Below are positions 49,630 through 58,749 of a DNA stretch of 64,000 bases, in pieces. The DNA is taken from assembly GCA_035552195.1 (NCBI GenBank), contig DASZLU010000054.1:1-64000 (forward strand), given 5' to 3'. Position numbers and translations under genes: made by a program. The notes under the pieces are model-generated. The model was not told the DNA's origin, did not search any database, and was given only the letters and a program-made list of their open reading frames with translations. How positions within the stretch are numbered: the first letter of the stretch is position 1; the number at the start of each line of letters is the position of its first letter. This stretch comes from CAIKMD01 sp035552195. GTDB lineage: Bacteria > Pseudomonadota > Alphaproteobacteria > ATCC43930 > CGMCC-115725.

Positions 49630-51396
49630 ATGCGTTCCGTTTCGGGCTATCGGTTTGCGCTGGGGCTGCTTCAGGGCGGCGCGCTGGCGCTTCTTTATTA
49701 TGCCTATGAGCAGCATAGCTGGCCGGCAACGGACGGCGAGACCTTCGCGCCGCTGCTGCTGGAGGCGCTCTTCGTCCCGCTGATCGTGATCGACGCGCTG
49801 CGCACCTTGCGCCTCGCGACGCTGATCGGTTGGACGATCGTGGCGACGGTGCTGATCGCGGGTTTCGCCTATTACGACATCTGGCGCGCTTGGCCGCAGG
49901 ATTGGGTCATCCCCAATGCGCCGCCTTTCACCGGCGGATGGCAGCCGCATCTCCTGCCCTCCTGGCCTTTCATGCTGGCATTGCCGACGATCCTTTTCAT
50001 CGCCCATGCGCTGGTGGTCAGCGCCGACGCCGATGGTCGGCTGATCGCCCAATACACGACCTATTTCGATGTCGCCTGGGAGCAAGGGGTTCAGCTTGCC
50101 CTGACGGCGATTTTCGTCGGCGTGTTCTGGGCATTGATGTGGCTCGGCGCCGGGTTGTTCGAGCTGCTGAAGATCGATTTCCTGGCCCGGGTCTTTCGCC
50201 ATTACTGGTTCTGGATGCCGGCAACGACCCTCGCCGTTGCCATCGCGATCCACGTGACCGATGCGCGCATCGCCCTCGTACGCGGCACGCGCGTGCTGGC
50301 CCTCATGCTGCTGTCGCTGCTGCTGCCGCTGCTGACGTTGCTGGTCATCGGCTTTCTTATCGCGATCGGCATCACGGGGTTGGAGCCGCTCTGGAGCACG
50401 CGCCATGCCTCGGCGCTGCTGATCTTCGCGACCATGGTCATCCTGGTGCTGATCAACGCCGTTTATCAGGACGGCAATATCGACCGGGATGTGCCGGCGC
50501 CGCTGCTGCTTTCAGCGAGCATCGCCGCCATCCTGCCGGTGCCGCTCGTCGTGCTCGCCGCATACGCGCTGTGGCTGCGGATCGAGCAATATGGCTGGAC
50601 CGCCGATCGTGTCTTCGCGACGGCAGCGGTCATCGTCGCGGCGTGTCACGCCATCGGCTATCTCATCGCCGCGTTCGCGCGGCCGTGGCTGCGGCCGATC
50701 GAGCGCTGGAATGTCTTTTGCGGGCTGGTGACGTTGCTGGCGTTGCTGGCGCTCTTCTCGCCGATCGCCGATCCCGCACGGATTTCAGTCGACGATCAGA
50801 CGAGGCGCGTCGCCAACGGCACGATCACCGCCGACAAGCTCGATCTGAACTATCTGCGCTGGGACGCGGGACGCTATGGCAAAGAAGCGCTCGAGGCCAT
50901 TGTCGCGCGCCAAGGCGATCGGCGACACGACGAAGCCGACCGCTTGCTCCAGGCGAAGAATCGCTACGAGCAGCAGGAGGCGCCGCATCCGCTCGCCGCG
51001 AACCTCACAATTCATTCGGCGGACGGCACGCTGCCCGATGCGTTCCTCAGCCAGGATTGGCGGGTGGCGAATAATTTCGATGTTCCACTCTGCCTGCGCA
51101 CCACCTCGACGGTGAAGTGCGATGTCTTCGTCAAAGACGTGAAAGGCGACGGCTCGCCGCAGATCATCATCGTGCAAGGCGGGAGTATCACCGGCTTCGA
51201 CCGCGATGCGGCCGGCACATGGCGTCTCACGGCGCGGTGGGTGTTGCAATGCAGCGGCACGACTCAGGCTTTGCGCAACGGCGACTTCGCTGCCGCCGCA
51301 CCGGAATCGCCGCCCTGGCCGGACCTTGAAATCGGCGGCCAAAGGCTGCGCTTTACGCCGCAGAACAATCCGCAAGCCGCTTGCCCAAAAACCTGA
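49630..51396 (+). CDS. DUF4153 multi-spanning membrane protein with soluble C-terminal domain
   Basis: Protein of 588 residues; ATG 49630 follows GAGGGACGG. About eleven or twelve hydrophobic segments fill the first 390 residues, for example LTAIFVGVFWALMWLGAGLF. The last 190 residues are soluble and include VKGDGSPQIIIVQGG, which resembles an FG-GAP-type calcium-binding repeat. The membrane part fits DUF4153. No function is known. Its C-terminal domain should lie in the periplasm or cytoplasm depending on an unresolved number of spans. Confidence 0.75.
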   Translation: MRSVSGYRFALGLLQGGALALLYYAYEQHSWPATDGETFAPLLLEALFVPLIVIDALRTLRLATLIGWTIVATVLIAGFAYYDIWRAWPQDWVIPNAPPFTGGWQPHLLPSWPFMLALPTILFIAHALVVSADADGRLIAQYTTYFDVAWEQGVQLALTAIFVGVFWALMWLGAGLFELLKIDFLARVFRHYWFWMPATTLAVAIAIHVTDARIALVRGTRVLALMLLSLLLPLLTLLVIGFLIAIGITGLEPLWSTRHASALLIFATMVILVLINAVYQDGNIDRDVPAPLLLSASIAAILPVPLVVLAAYALWLRIEQYGWTADRVFATAAVIVAACHAIGYLIAAFARPWLRPIERWNVFCGLVTLLALLALFSPIADPARISVDDQTRRVANGTITADKLDLNYLRWDAGRYGKEALEAIVARQGDRRHDEADRLLQAKNRYEQQEAPHPLAANLTIHSADGTLPDAFLSQDWRVANNFDVPLCLRTTSTVKCDVFVKDVKGDGSPQIIIVQGGSITGFDRDAAGTWRLTARWVLQCSGTTQALRNGDFAAAAPESPPWPDLEIGGQRLRFTPQNNPQAACPKT

Positions 51397-51475
51397 ACCG
51401 GTTGACGCGCCAGCATTTTCGGCACTACTTCTCGTTGCACGCAGCCGGCGAACAGGGCTGCTCGGGGAGAGCGTC

Positions 51476-53182
51476 GTGAAAAAGCCGGCCAATATCGTCT
51501 ACGGCGCCGAAGAACAGCCGCCGAGGCTCGTCACCCTGGTCAGCGGCGTCCAGCACGTCGCGGTCATTGCGATCTTCATGGTCTATCCGCTGGTGATCGG
51601 CCGCGTCGTCGGCGCGTCCGCGGCCGAGATTTCCGACATGCTGCGGCTTTCCATGCTGGCTTTGGCGCTTGGCGTGCTGCTTCAAGCTTTGCCGGGCGGT
51701 CCCATCGGCAGCCGTCGGCTGGCACCGTCGATCTTCACCGGCATCTATCTCGCACCCTCGATCCTCGCTGCGAAGCTCGGCGGATTGCCGCTGGTCTGGG
51801 GCATGACGATTTTCGCCGGACTCTGCGAGGCAGTGCTGGCGCAGTTCTGGGTCCGGTTGCGCACGCTGATCCCGCCCGAATCGGCCGGCATGGTCGTGTT
51901 TCTGGTCGGGGTGATCATCGGCCTCGCGGGCGTGCATCTTCTGGTCGGCGATGGACCGGGCGGCTCGATCGCGGGACAAGATGCCGTCGTCACCGGCATA
52001 ACCCTCGTCGTCATGATCGGCCTCAACGTCTGGAGCAAGGGTCCGCCGCGTCTCTTCTGCATCCTCATCGGCATGGCCTGCGGCTACCTGGCAGCGGCGG
52101 CGACCGGACTATTGACGGCGCATGACATCGCCGCCGGCGTGATCGACCAGCCATTGCTTGCCGTGCCATCGCTCGCGCAGCTCTCATGGTCCTTCGACAG
52201 CTCGCTGATCATTCCGTTCGCCGTGAGTGGCCTCGCTTCGGCGATGAACTCGACCGCGGTGATCACCACCTATCAGCGGCTCGACGACGCGGATTGGGTC
52301 CGGCCCGACATGCCGGCGATCAGCCGGGGCGTCTTCGCCGATGGCATCTCCACCGCCACCGCAGGACTGCTCGGCACCTTCGGCCTGACGGTCTCCACCG
52401 CGAATGTTGGCCTCGCCGCAGCGACCGGCGTCCTCAGCCGACCGATCGGCTTTGTCGTCGCGGCGATCCTGTTCGTCCTGGCGTTTCAGCCGAACCTCAT
52501 CGGCATTCTGGTCATCATGCCGCCGCCGGTGATGGCCGCAGCGCTGCTCTTTACCGCCGTCTTCATCATGATCGGCGGGGTGCAGATTATTTCATCGCGC
52601 GTGCTCGATCCGCGCCGCATTCTGGTCGTCGGCATGGGAATGATGAGCTTCTTCATCGTCTCGGTCTTCCCTGCCGCGTTCACGCGCGTGCCTGACTGGG
52701 CACAACCGCTGGTCACCTCGCCGCTGGTGCTGGCAACGCTCGTCGCGCTCAGTCTCAACCTCGTCTTCCGCATCGGAATTCGCCGCACCGTGCGACTGGC
52801 GATCGAACCCGCCGCCGCGGATATGAAAGAGATCGCTGATTTCATCGAGCGCAATGCCGGCATTTGGGGCGCACGCCGCGACGTGACGCTGCGCGTGCAA
52901 TTCGGCATCCAGCAATTCGTCGAGGCCGTGATTGAGCATTGCGCGCCGAGCGGGCTTATCGGCCTCAGCGTCAGCTACGACGAATTCAGCGTCACCGCCG
53001 CGATCGATTATGCCGGCGAGACATTCGAGTTGCCGCAAGAGCGGCCATCGGAAGAGGAGATCATCGCCTCCGAGCTCGGCGCGCGGCGGCTCGCCGGCTT
53101 CCTCATCCGCAACATCGCCGAAAAAGCGCAACTCGCCCGCGAGGGCGAGCGCCACATCCTGCGCCTGGTCTTCGATCAGTAA
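51476..53182 (+). CDS. NCS2 (xanthine/uracil) permease with fused C-terminal RsbW/HATPase-like domain
   Basis: Protein of 568 residues starting at GTG 51476 (GGGGAGAG upstream). Residues 1-435 are a nucleobase-cation symporter-2 transporter with about 12-14 membrane spans (opening LVTLVSGVQHVAVIAIFMVYP). Residues 440-568 are soluble: RVQFGIQQFVEAVIEHC, AAIDYAGETFEL and RHILRLVFDQ follow the N-box, G1-like and last-strand order of anti-sigma/GHKL ATPase folds, though the ATP residues are weakly kept. Purine or pyrimidine uptake is likely; the added domain may sense or control. Domain call for the tail is by eye only. Confidence 0.8.
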   Translation: MKKPANIVYGAEEQPPRLVTLVSGVQHVAVIAIFMVYPLVIGRVVGASAAEISDMLRLSMLALALGVLLQALPGGPIGSRRLAPSIFTGIYLAPSILAAKLGGLPLVWGMTIFAGLCEAVLAQFWVRLRTLIPPESAGMVVFLVGVIIGLAGVHLLVGDGPGGSIAGQDAVVTGITLVVMIGLNVWSKGPPRLFCILIGMACGYLAAAATGLLTAHDIAAGVIDQPLLAVPSLAQLSWSFDSSLIIPFAVSGLASAMNSTAVITTYQRLDDADWVRPDMPAISRGVFADGISTATAGLLGTFGLTVSTANVGLAAATGVLSRPIGFVVAAILFVLAFQPNLIGILVIMPPPVMAAALLFTAVFIMIGGVQIISSRVLDPRRILVVGMGMMSFFIVSVFPAAFTRVPDWAQPLVTSPLVLATLVALSLNLVFRIGIRRTVRLAIEPAAADMKEIADFIERNAGIWGARRDVTLRVQFGIQQFVEAVIEHCAPSGLIGLSVSYDEFSVTAAIDYAGETFELPQERPSEEEIIASELGARRLAGFLIRNIAEKAQLAREGERHILRLVFDQ

Positions 53183-53185
53183 GCG

Positions 53186-54313
53186 TTAGGCCGGCTGCGC
53201 GAGGGCGGCGTAAGACGCCGCTTGCAGCGCCGAGGGATCGGCGCCCGCCGTGCCGGGATTCTTTTCCCATTCGCCGAGCTGATAGGAATTCTCGACAACG
53301 AGGCGGCAGCGCTCGAAACGCCGCGTCACGAAGCGATCGAGGATATCGGCAACCGCGCCGTCGCCGCCCAGCATTTCGGCCAGCACGATCGCATCCTCGA
53401 TCGCGATCGCCGCGCCGCTGGCGAGCTGCGGCGGCGCGGTGTGGACGGCGTCGCCGATCAGCAAAACACGCCCCTTATGCCAAGGCCTTGGCATAATTAA
53501 AGATTCCACCGGGCGATAGACGATGCGCGACGGATCGGTGATGGTCGCGCGTACCTCGCCGATATGGCCGCCGAAATCCTCGAGCAGCAAGCGCATTCGT
53601 GCCGGCCATTCCTCCGGCTCGACGCGCGGATTTCCGGTCACGTTCTCGACGAGATAGATGTACATCTCGGTCTGCGACACCGGGTTGAAGCCGGACTTAT
53701 GGTGCGGCCCGTAATAGGAATGCCGGCCCTTCACGTTGGAAGGGCGCGGCACCATCGCGCGCCACACGGCCTGCCCCGTATATTGCGGCCGATGCGCCAG
53801 GCCGAACATTTCTTCGCGCAGCTTCGAATGCGCGCCATCGGCACCGACGACGACGTCGTAGCGCCCTGCGCTGTCGTCGCTGAACACCACGTCGACGCCA
53901 TCATCGCTCTGACGCAAGGATTTGAGCGTCAGCCCCATGCGCACCGGGACCTTGGCTTCGTCCATCGCCCCGACCAGCACATCGTGCAGCACCGGCCGGA
54001 TGATGCCGACGCAGGACGGATAATCCGGCCCCAGCATGCGCGGCAGATCGACGACGCTCAGCGCCTTGCCATTCTGATCGCAATTGGTCAGCTCGGAATA
54101 GCCGAAACCGTCTTTGAGGCAGGGATCGAGCAGGCCGCTCGATTGGAGGGCCCGCAAAGTCGGCCCCTGCACCGAGATGCCGACACCGAGTACGTTCCAG
54201 CGCGGATGCAGCTCGATGACCTCGGCACGGATGCCGCCTCGCACGAGCGCGGTAGCGAGGGTCTGGCCGGCAAGCCCGCCCCCGACCACCAGTGCGTTGC
54301 GGATCGCCGTCAC
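53186..54313 (-). CDS. FAD-dependent aromatic monooxygenase (group A flavoprotein hydroxylase)
   Basis: Enzyme of 375 residues. FAD motif VVGGGLAGQTLATAL at the N terminus, DG motif VVGADGAHSKLR, and GD motif VLLIGDAVHTAPPQ. This is the PHBH/salicylate-hydroxylase group that puts one hydroxyl on an aromatic ring with NAD(P)H and O2. The gene is followed upstream by a gamma-resorcylate-decarboxylase-like gene with only a 3-base gap, so hydroxylation and decarboxylation of an aromatic acid are probably linked. It ends three bases from the NCS2 gene, tail to tail. Confidence 0.92.
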   Translation of the reverse strand: MTAIRNALVVGGGLAGQTLATALVRGGIRAEVIELHPRWNVLGVGISVQGPTLRALQSSGLLDPCLKDGFGYSELTNCDQNGKALSVVDLPRMLGPDYPSCVGIIRPVLHDVLVGAMDEAKVPVRMGLTLKSLRQSDDGVDVVFSDDSAGRYDVVVGADGAHSKLREEMFGLAHRPQYTGQAVWRAMVPRPSNVKGRHSYYGPHHKSGFNPVSQTEMYIYLVENVTGNPRVEPEEWPARMRLLLEDFGGHIGEVRATITDPSRIVYRPVESLIMPRPWHKGRVLLIGDAVHTAPPQLASGAAIAIEDAIVLAEMLGGDGAVADILDRFVTRRFERCRLVVENSYQLGEWEKNPGTAGADPSALQAASYAALAQPA

Positions 54314-54316
54314 GGC

Positions 54317-55294
54317 TTATTTCGCGATGCCGAATATCCGCTCGGCATTGCCGTGGGTGAATTTCTCCATATCGGCAGGCGACAGCGGCAGATGACGGAG
54401 ATAATCCATGCCGACCTTGTTCGATTCGAACGGCCAGTCGATCGAGAACATCATGTTGTCGATGCCGACCGCGGTAAGGCAGCAGAGGAACGGCGCGAGC
54501 GAAAAATTGCCGCTGCACGTGACTGCGAGATTCTCGAGGAGATATTCCTTCGGGCTCTTCTTCAGGCCGCGCTTCTTGGCTGAGAATTGCGCGTGGTCGT
54601 TAAGCCTGTGGATCCAGAACGGCAGGCCTTCGCCCCAATGGCCGAGGACGAATTTGAGCTTAGGGAACGCATCGAATGCGCCCGAAAACACGATGCGCAG
54701 GAAATGCGTCGCCGTGTCGATCGAATAGCCCCAAGCGGCGAAAGCCAAGTCCTCATAGCCCTCGAAATAGGCCTTCATCGCCGCCGGCGACGGATTGCGC
54801 GGATGAAGATAGATCGGAACATTCAAGCCTTCGGCCGCTTCGAAAATCGGCCAGAATTTCTTCGCGTCGAGAAATTCGCCCTCGTGATGGCCGTTGATCA
54901 TCGTGCCGCGGAAGCCGAGCTTGACGCAGCGCTCCAGCTCTTTCACCGAGACGGCGACATCGGCGGTCGGCAACGCGGCGAGGCCGGCGAAGCGCGTCGG
55001 ATGCCGCTGGCACGCTTCGTTCATCCGGTCATTGGCATCGACCGCGACCGCGATGCCGATCTTGGCGTCGTAGGCCTGCGGTCCCGGCGCGACCAACGAA
55101 AGTAGCTGCATGTCGACGCCGTTCTCGTCCATGAATTTAAGCCGCGATTTTTCGAGATCGAGCAGCTCGGTCGGCATGTCGTGGCCGAGATATTTCGAGC
55201 GCTCGACCAATACGGCCGCGCGGCGCAGATGCGGGGGCACCGCCTCATTCGCCGTGGCCGTCGAGAAATGCTCTTCGAGCGCGATAATCCTCAT
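54317..55294 (-). CDS. Amidohydrolase-family aromatic acid decarboxylase, gamma-resorcylate-decarboxylase-like
   Basis: Enzyme of 325 residues of the ACMSD/hydroxybenzoate-decarboxylase group. The metal-binding motif is RIIALEEHFST (Glu7-x-His9-type), with VPIYLHPRNPSP, FVLGHWGEGLPFWIHR and FSIDWPFES, closely following 2,6-dihydroxybenzoate decarboxylase in order and wording. It probably removes CO2 from a hydroxybenzoate without oxidation. Partner gene is the flavin monooxygenase just downstream. Divergent from the Ldh2-type gene with a 95-base gap. The exact substrate remains open. Confidence 0.87.
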   Translation of the reverse strand: MRIIALEEHFSTATANEAVPPHLRRAAVLVERSKYLGHDMPTELLDLEKSRLKFMDENGVDMQLLSLVAPGPQAYDAKIGIAVAVDANDRMNEACQRHPTRFAGLAALPTADVAVSVKELERCVKLGFRGTMINGHHEGEFLDAKKFWPIFEAAEGLNVPIYLHPRNPSPAAMKAYFEGYEDLAFAAWGYSIDTATHFLRIVFSGAFDAFPKLKFVLGHWGEGLPFWIHRLNDHAQFSAKKRGLKKSPKEYLLENLAVTCSGNFSLAPFLCCLTAVGIDNMMFSIDWPFESNKVGMDYLRHLPLSPADMEKFTHGNAERIFGIAK

Positions 55295-55389
55295 ACTTTC
55301 CTCCCAATTCAGGCGAGCGGAGATTGCCGCCTGGAAGCCGCGGCGGCAATTGATTATTTTGCCGCAACGACATCGAGGGAGACACCGCC

Positions 55390-56445
55390 ATGAACATCAC
55401 CGCCGACGCGCTGACGCGCTTTGCCGAAGCCATCATCGCAGGAACCGGCAGCCAGCCGGCCGAGGCGAAAAAGGTCGCGACGCATCTCGTCGAGGCCAAT
55501 CTCAAAGGCCATGACAGCCACGGCGTCGGCGTCATTCCGGGCTATGTGAAAAACGCCAAGGAAGGCCGGCTAATACCCAATCAGCATATCAAGATCGTCA
55601 GCGAGACCGGGCCGATCGCGGTGTTCGACGGTCAGATGGGTTATGGCCAGGTCACCGCGCGCGAGGCGACAGAATGGGCAATCGGCAAAGCCAAGAGTAT
55701 CGGCGTCGGCATCTTCGCCTTGCGCAATACGCATCACGTCGCGCGCGTCGGCACGTACGGCGAGCTCGCCGCGGCGTCAGGCATGGTTTCGATCCATTTC
55801 GTCAATGTCATGCTGGCGCCCGGCCGCACCGCGCCGTTCGGTGCCATCGGCGGACGGTTCGGCACCAATCCGGTTTGTATCACCTATCCGTCTGTTCAAG
55901 GTAAGCCGCCGGTGGTCTTGGATTTCGCCACCAGCCGTGTCGCCGCCGGCAAGCTGCGGGTCGCGATGAACGAGGGCAAGGAATTCCCGCCCGGCTATCT
56001 CATCGATGCTGAGGGAAATGACGCGACGCGGCCGGCCGTCTTTTACAAAGAGAACGGCGCAATGCTGCCGTTCGGCGAGCATAAGGGCTCGGGCCTCGCG
56101 CTCGCTTGCGAGCTGTTGGCGGGCGTGTTGACCGGTGGCGGCGCGATGCAGGCGAGCTTCCCCAATCACGGCGTCAAGAACGGCATGTTCTCGATTGTGC
56201 TCGATCCCGCGCGCTTCGGCGATGTCGGCTGGATGGAGCGCGAAGCCGCCACCATGATCGATTGGGTCAAATCTTCGCCGAAGCGGCCCGGCGTCGACGA
56301 GGTGATGATCGCCGGCGATCCGGAGCGCAGATCGCGCGAGAAGCGGCTGAAGAGCGGCATTCCGGTGGATGCCAACACCTGGAAAGAACTGATCGAGGCC
56401 GCGGGGCAAGTCGGCGTCCCGGCGGCGCAGATCCCGCAAGGTTAG
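55390..56445 (+). CDS. Malate/L-lactate/ureidoglycolate dehydrogenase family (Ldh2/MDH2) oxidoreductase
   Basis: NAD(P)-dependent 2-hydroxy-acid dehydrogenase of 351 residues with the non-Rossmann Ldh2 fold. Family blocks: LKGHDSHGVGVIPGY, RNTHHVARVGTYGE, GGRFGTNPVCITYP and GEHKGSGLALACELLAG. Substrates in the family include malate, lactate, ureidoglycolate, sulfolactate and 2,3-diketogulonate. It is followed four bases later by threonine dehydrogenase, so it may share the operon. No specific substrate can be given; ureidoglycolate would suit the NCS2 permease nearby but this is weak. Confidence 0.9.
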   Translation: MNITADALTRFAEAIIAGTGSQPAEAKKVATHLVEANLKGHDSHGVGVIPGYVKNAKEGRLIPNQHIKIVSETGPIAVFDGQMGYGQVTAREATEWAIGKAKSIGVGIFALRNTHHVARVGTYGELAAASGMVSIHFVNVMLAPGRTAPFGAIGGRFGTNPVCITYPSVQGKPPVVLDFATSRVAAGKLRVAMNEGKEFPPGYLIDAEGNDATRPAVFYKENGAMLPFGEHKGSGLALACELLAGVLTGGGAMQASFPNHGVKNGMFSIVLDPARFGDVGWMEREAATMIDWVKSSPKRPGVDEVMIAGDPERRSREKRLKSGIPVDANTWKELIEAAGQVGVPAAQIPQG

Positions 56446-56449
56446 CGCC

Positions 56450-57406
56450 ATGGCGGCGATCCTGGTCACCGGCGCGGCGGGGCAGATCGGCTCCGAATTG
56501 GTGGCGGCGCTGCGCCAGAAACACGGCGCGGCATCGGTGATCGCCAGCGACATCCGCATCCCCATGACGGCAGTGGCAGGCGCGGGACCGTTCGAGCCGC
56601 TCGATTGCACGCGGCCGGAGCAAGTGCAGGAGGCGGTGCGCCGTCACGGCATTACGACGATCTATCACCTAGCTGCGTTGCTCTCCGCCGTCGCCGAGGA
56701 ACGGCCGCAGGCAGCTTGGTCGCTCAATATCGGCGGCCTTTACACCCTGCTGGAAACAGCACGGCAATATCGCTGCGCCGTCTTCTTCCCGAGCTCGATC
56801 GGCGCTTTCGGTCCGACGACACCGCGCGATCGCGTGCCTCAAGACACGGTGCAGCGCCCGACGACGATGTACGGCGTCACGAAAGTCACCGGCGAGATGC
56901 TGTGCGATTACTATGCGCGGCGCTTCGGCCTCGATGTGCGTGGCGTGCGCTTCCCGGGTCTTATCTCGCATGTCGCCCCGCCGGGCGGCGGCACCACCGA
57001 CTACGCAGTCGAGATTTTCTACCAGGCGATCCGCTATCGGCACTACACTTGCTTCCTTCGGCCTGATACGACGCTGGATATGATGTATATGCCGGACGCG
57101 ATCCGCGCCGCGATGGAAGTGATGGCGGCCGATCCGATGAAGCTGATGCATCGCAACTCCTTCAACATCGCAGCGATGAATTTCAGCCCGGCTCAGCTTG
57201 CCGACGCTATTCGTCAGCACATCCCTAATTTCCAGATCGATTACGAGATCGATCCAGCACGCCAGGCGATCGCCGACAGTTGGCCGCGTTCCGTCGACGA
57301 CAGCGCCGCGCGGCAGGAATGGGGCTGGGCGCCGCGCTACGATCTCGCTTCGACGACCAAAGACATGCTCGCCACCTTAAGCGCGAGATTGAAGCCGGCA
57401 CGTTGA
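56450..57406 (+). CDS. tdh: L-threonine 3-dehydrogenase, NAD-dependent epimerase (SDR) type
   Basis: Extended SDR of 318 residues oxidising threonine to 2-amino-3-ketobutyrate. Cofactor motif VTGAAGQIGSEL, catalytic YGVTK, and the diagnostic SSIGAFGPTTPRD and RFPGLIS...PGGGTTDYAVEIFY blocks of the epimerase-type enzyme, unrelated to the zinc-dependent E. coli Tdh. The next gene is kbl, 28 bases on, which confirms the pathway. The unstable product would be passed directly to KBL. Confidence 0.92.
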   Translation: MAAILVTGAAGQIGSELVAALRQKHGAASVIASDIRIPMTAVAGAGPFEPLDCTRPEQVQEAVRRHGITTIYHLAALLSAVAEERPQAAWSLNIGGLYTLLETARQYRCAVFFPSSIGAFGPTTPRDRVPQDTVQRPTTMYGVTKVTGEMLCDYYARRFGLDVRGVRFPGLISHVAPPGGGTTDYAVEIFYQAIRYRHYTCFLRPDTTLDMMYMPDAIRAAMEVMAADPMKLMHRNSFNIAAMNFSPAQLADAIRQHIPNFQIDYEIDPARQAIADSWPRSVDDSAARQEWGWAPRYDLASTTKDMLATLSARLKPAR

Positions 57407-57434
57407 GTCGACGCTGAAATTCGAGGAGTGCGCC

Positions 57435-58658
57435 ATGCCGCTTGACCGGTTGCAACAGACGCTGCGCGCGGAACTGGCCAAACTCGACAGCGAGGGAAGA
57501 CGCAAAGGCGCAGAGACCACAATCGCCGGCGTGCTGCCCGCGAAAGACGGCAAAGGCCCGCGCTATCTGATCGCCGGCTCCGGCGACAAGCCATTCCTGC
57601 GCATGAACGCCAACAACTATCTCGGCCTGTCGCTGCAGCAGGCCGTGATCGCCGCCGAAGACGAAGGCGTGCGCCGCTTCGGCACGGGTCCGGGCGCGGT
57701 GCGTTTTATCGGCGGCACCTGGGCGTCGCATCTTTTGCTCGAGCAGCGTCTCTCTGCCTTTCACCGGCGCGATGGCGCGATCGCTTTTAGCTCCGCCTAT
57801 GCCGCGATGATGGGCACGTTACCGAGCCTCGTTACGCCCGAGACGGCAGTAATCAGCGACGCGCTCAACCACAATTGCATCATCAACGCGATCCGGCTGG
57901 CGCGGCCGCAACAGCGCTTCGTCTATCCGCATCTCGATCTCGCCGCGCTGGAACAGCAGCTTGATGAGGCCGCAGCAACCTGCAAGCGCGCGATCGTCGT
58001 CACCGACGGCATCTTCAGCATGCGCGGCGATCACGCACCGCTTGATGCGATTGCCGCCCTTACGCAGAAATACGATACGCGTTTCGCCGAGAACGTGCTG
58101 CTGCTGGTCGATGACTCGCACGGCGTCGGCGCGTTCGGCGCGACCGGGCGCGGCAGCGAGGAAATGACCGGCGGCACGGCCGATATTCTCGTCGGCACAC
58201 TGGGCAAGGCCTTCGGCGTCAATGGCGGCTATGTCACGGCGAGCGCGGCGGTGATTGACTATCTGCGCGAGACCTCGCCTCTTTATGTCTATTCCAACCC
58301 GATCGCGCCCGGCGAAGCCGCCGCTGCGGCGACCGCGGTGGCGCTGGTCGATAGCGAGGCCGGTCGCGCCAAACTCGCGCATCTTCAAGCCATGACCACG
58401 CGGTTTCGCGACGGGCTCAAAAAGTTGAAACTTGAAACCATTGCCGGCGCGCATCCGATCGTGCCGCTGATGGTGCGCGAGTCGGCGCGGACGGCGGCGT
58501 TGGTGAAGCACCTGTTCGGCAGCGGCATCCTGGCGACAGGCCTCAATTTCCCGGTCGTGCCGCGCCGCGACGAGGAAATCCGTTTCCAGATATGCGCCGA
58601 TCACACGCCTGCGGATATCGACGAGGCGCTGGGTGTGATCGCGACTTTCCGCGCTTAG
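57435..58658 (+). CDS. kbl: Glycine C-acetyltransferase (2-amino-3-ketobutyrate CoA ligase)
   Basis: Pyridoxal-phosphate enzyme of 407 residues of the alpha-oxoamine synthase family. PLP lysine in VGTLGKAFGVNGGYV, VTDGIFSMRGD for the cofactor site and the characteristic NNYLGLS near residue 57. It cleaves 2-amino-3-ketobutyrate with CoA to glycine and acetyl-CoA. Together with the upstream threonine dehydrogenase it degrades threonine to glycine, which the gcvTHPAPB operon at 36-41 kb can split further. GAGGAG precedes the ATG. Confidence 0.95.
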   Translation: MPLDRLQQTLRAELAKLDSEGRRKGAETTIAGVLPAKDGKGPRYLIAGSGDKPFLRMNANNYLGLSLQQAVIAAEDEGVRRFGTGPGAVRFIGGTWASHLLLEQRLSAFHRRDGAIAFSSAYAAMMGTLPSLVTPETAVISDALNHNCIINAIRLARPQQRFVYPHLDLAALEQQLDEAAATCKRAIVVTDGIFSMRGDHAPLDAIAALTQKYDTRFAENVLLLVDDSHGVGAFGATGRGSEEMTGGTADILVGTLGKAFGVNGGYVTASAAVIDYLRETSPLYVYSNPIAPGEAAAAATAVALVDSEAGRAKLAHLQAMTTRFRDGLKKLKLETIAGAHPIVPLMVRESARTAALVKHLFGSGILATGLNFPVVPRRDEEIRFQICADHTPADIDEALGVIATFRA

Positions 58659-58749
58659 GACTCACGGGCACCGGCTGGGTGCTGGTACAATCCTTGCTTA
58701 CTTCCTCGGCGAACAAAATCACCGGGTGAACAACGCGGGAGAAGCGGGC

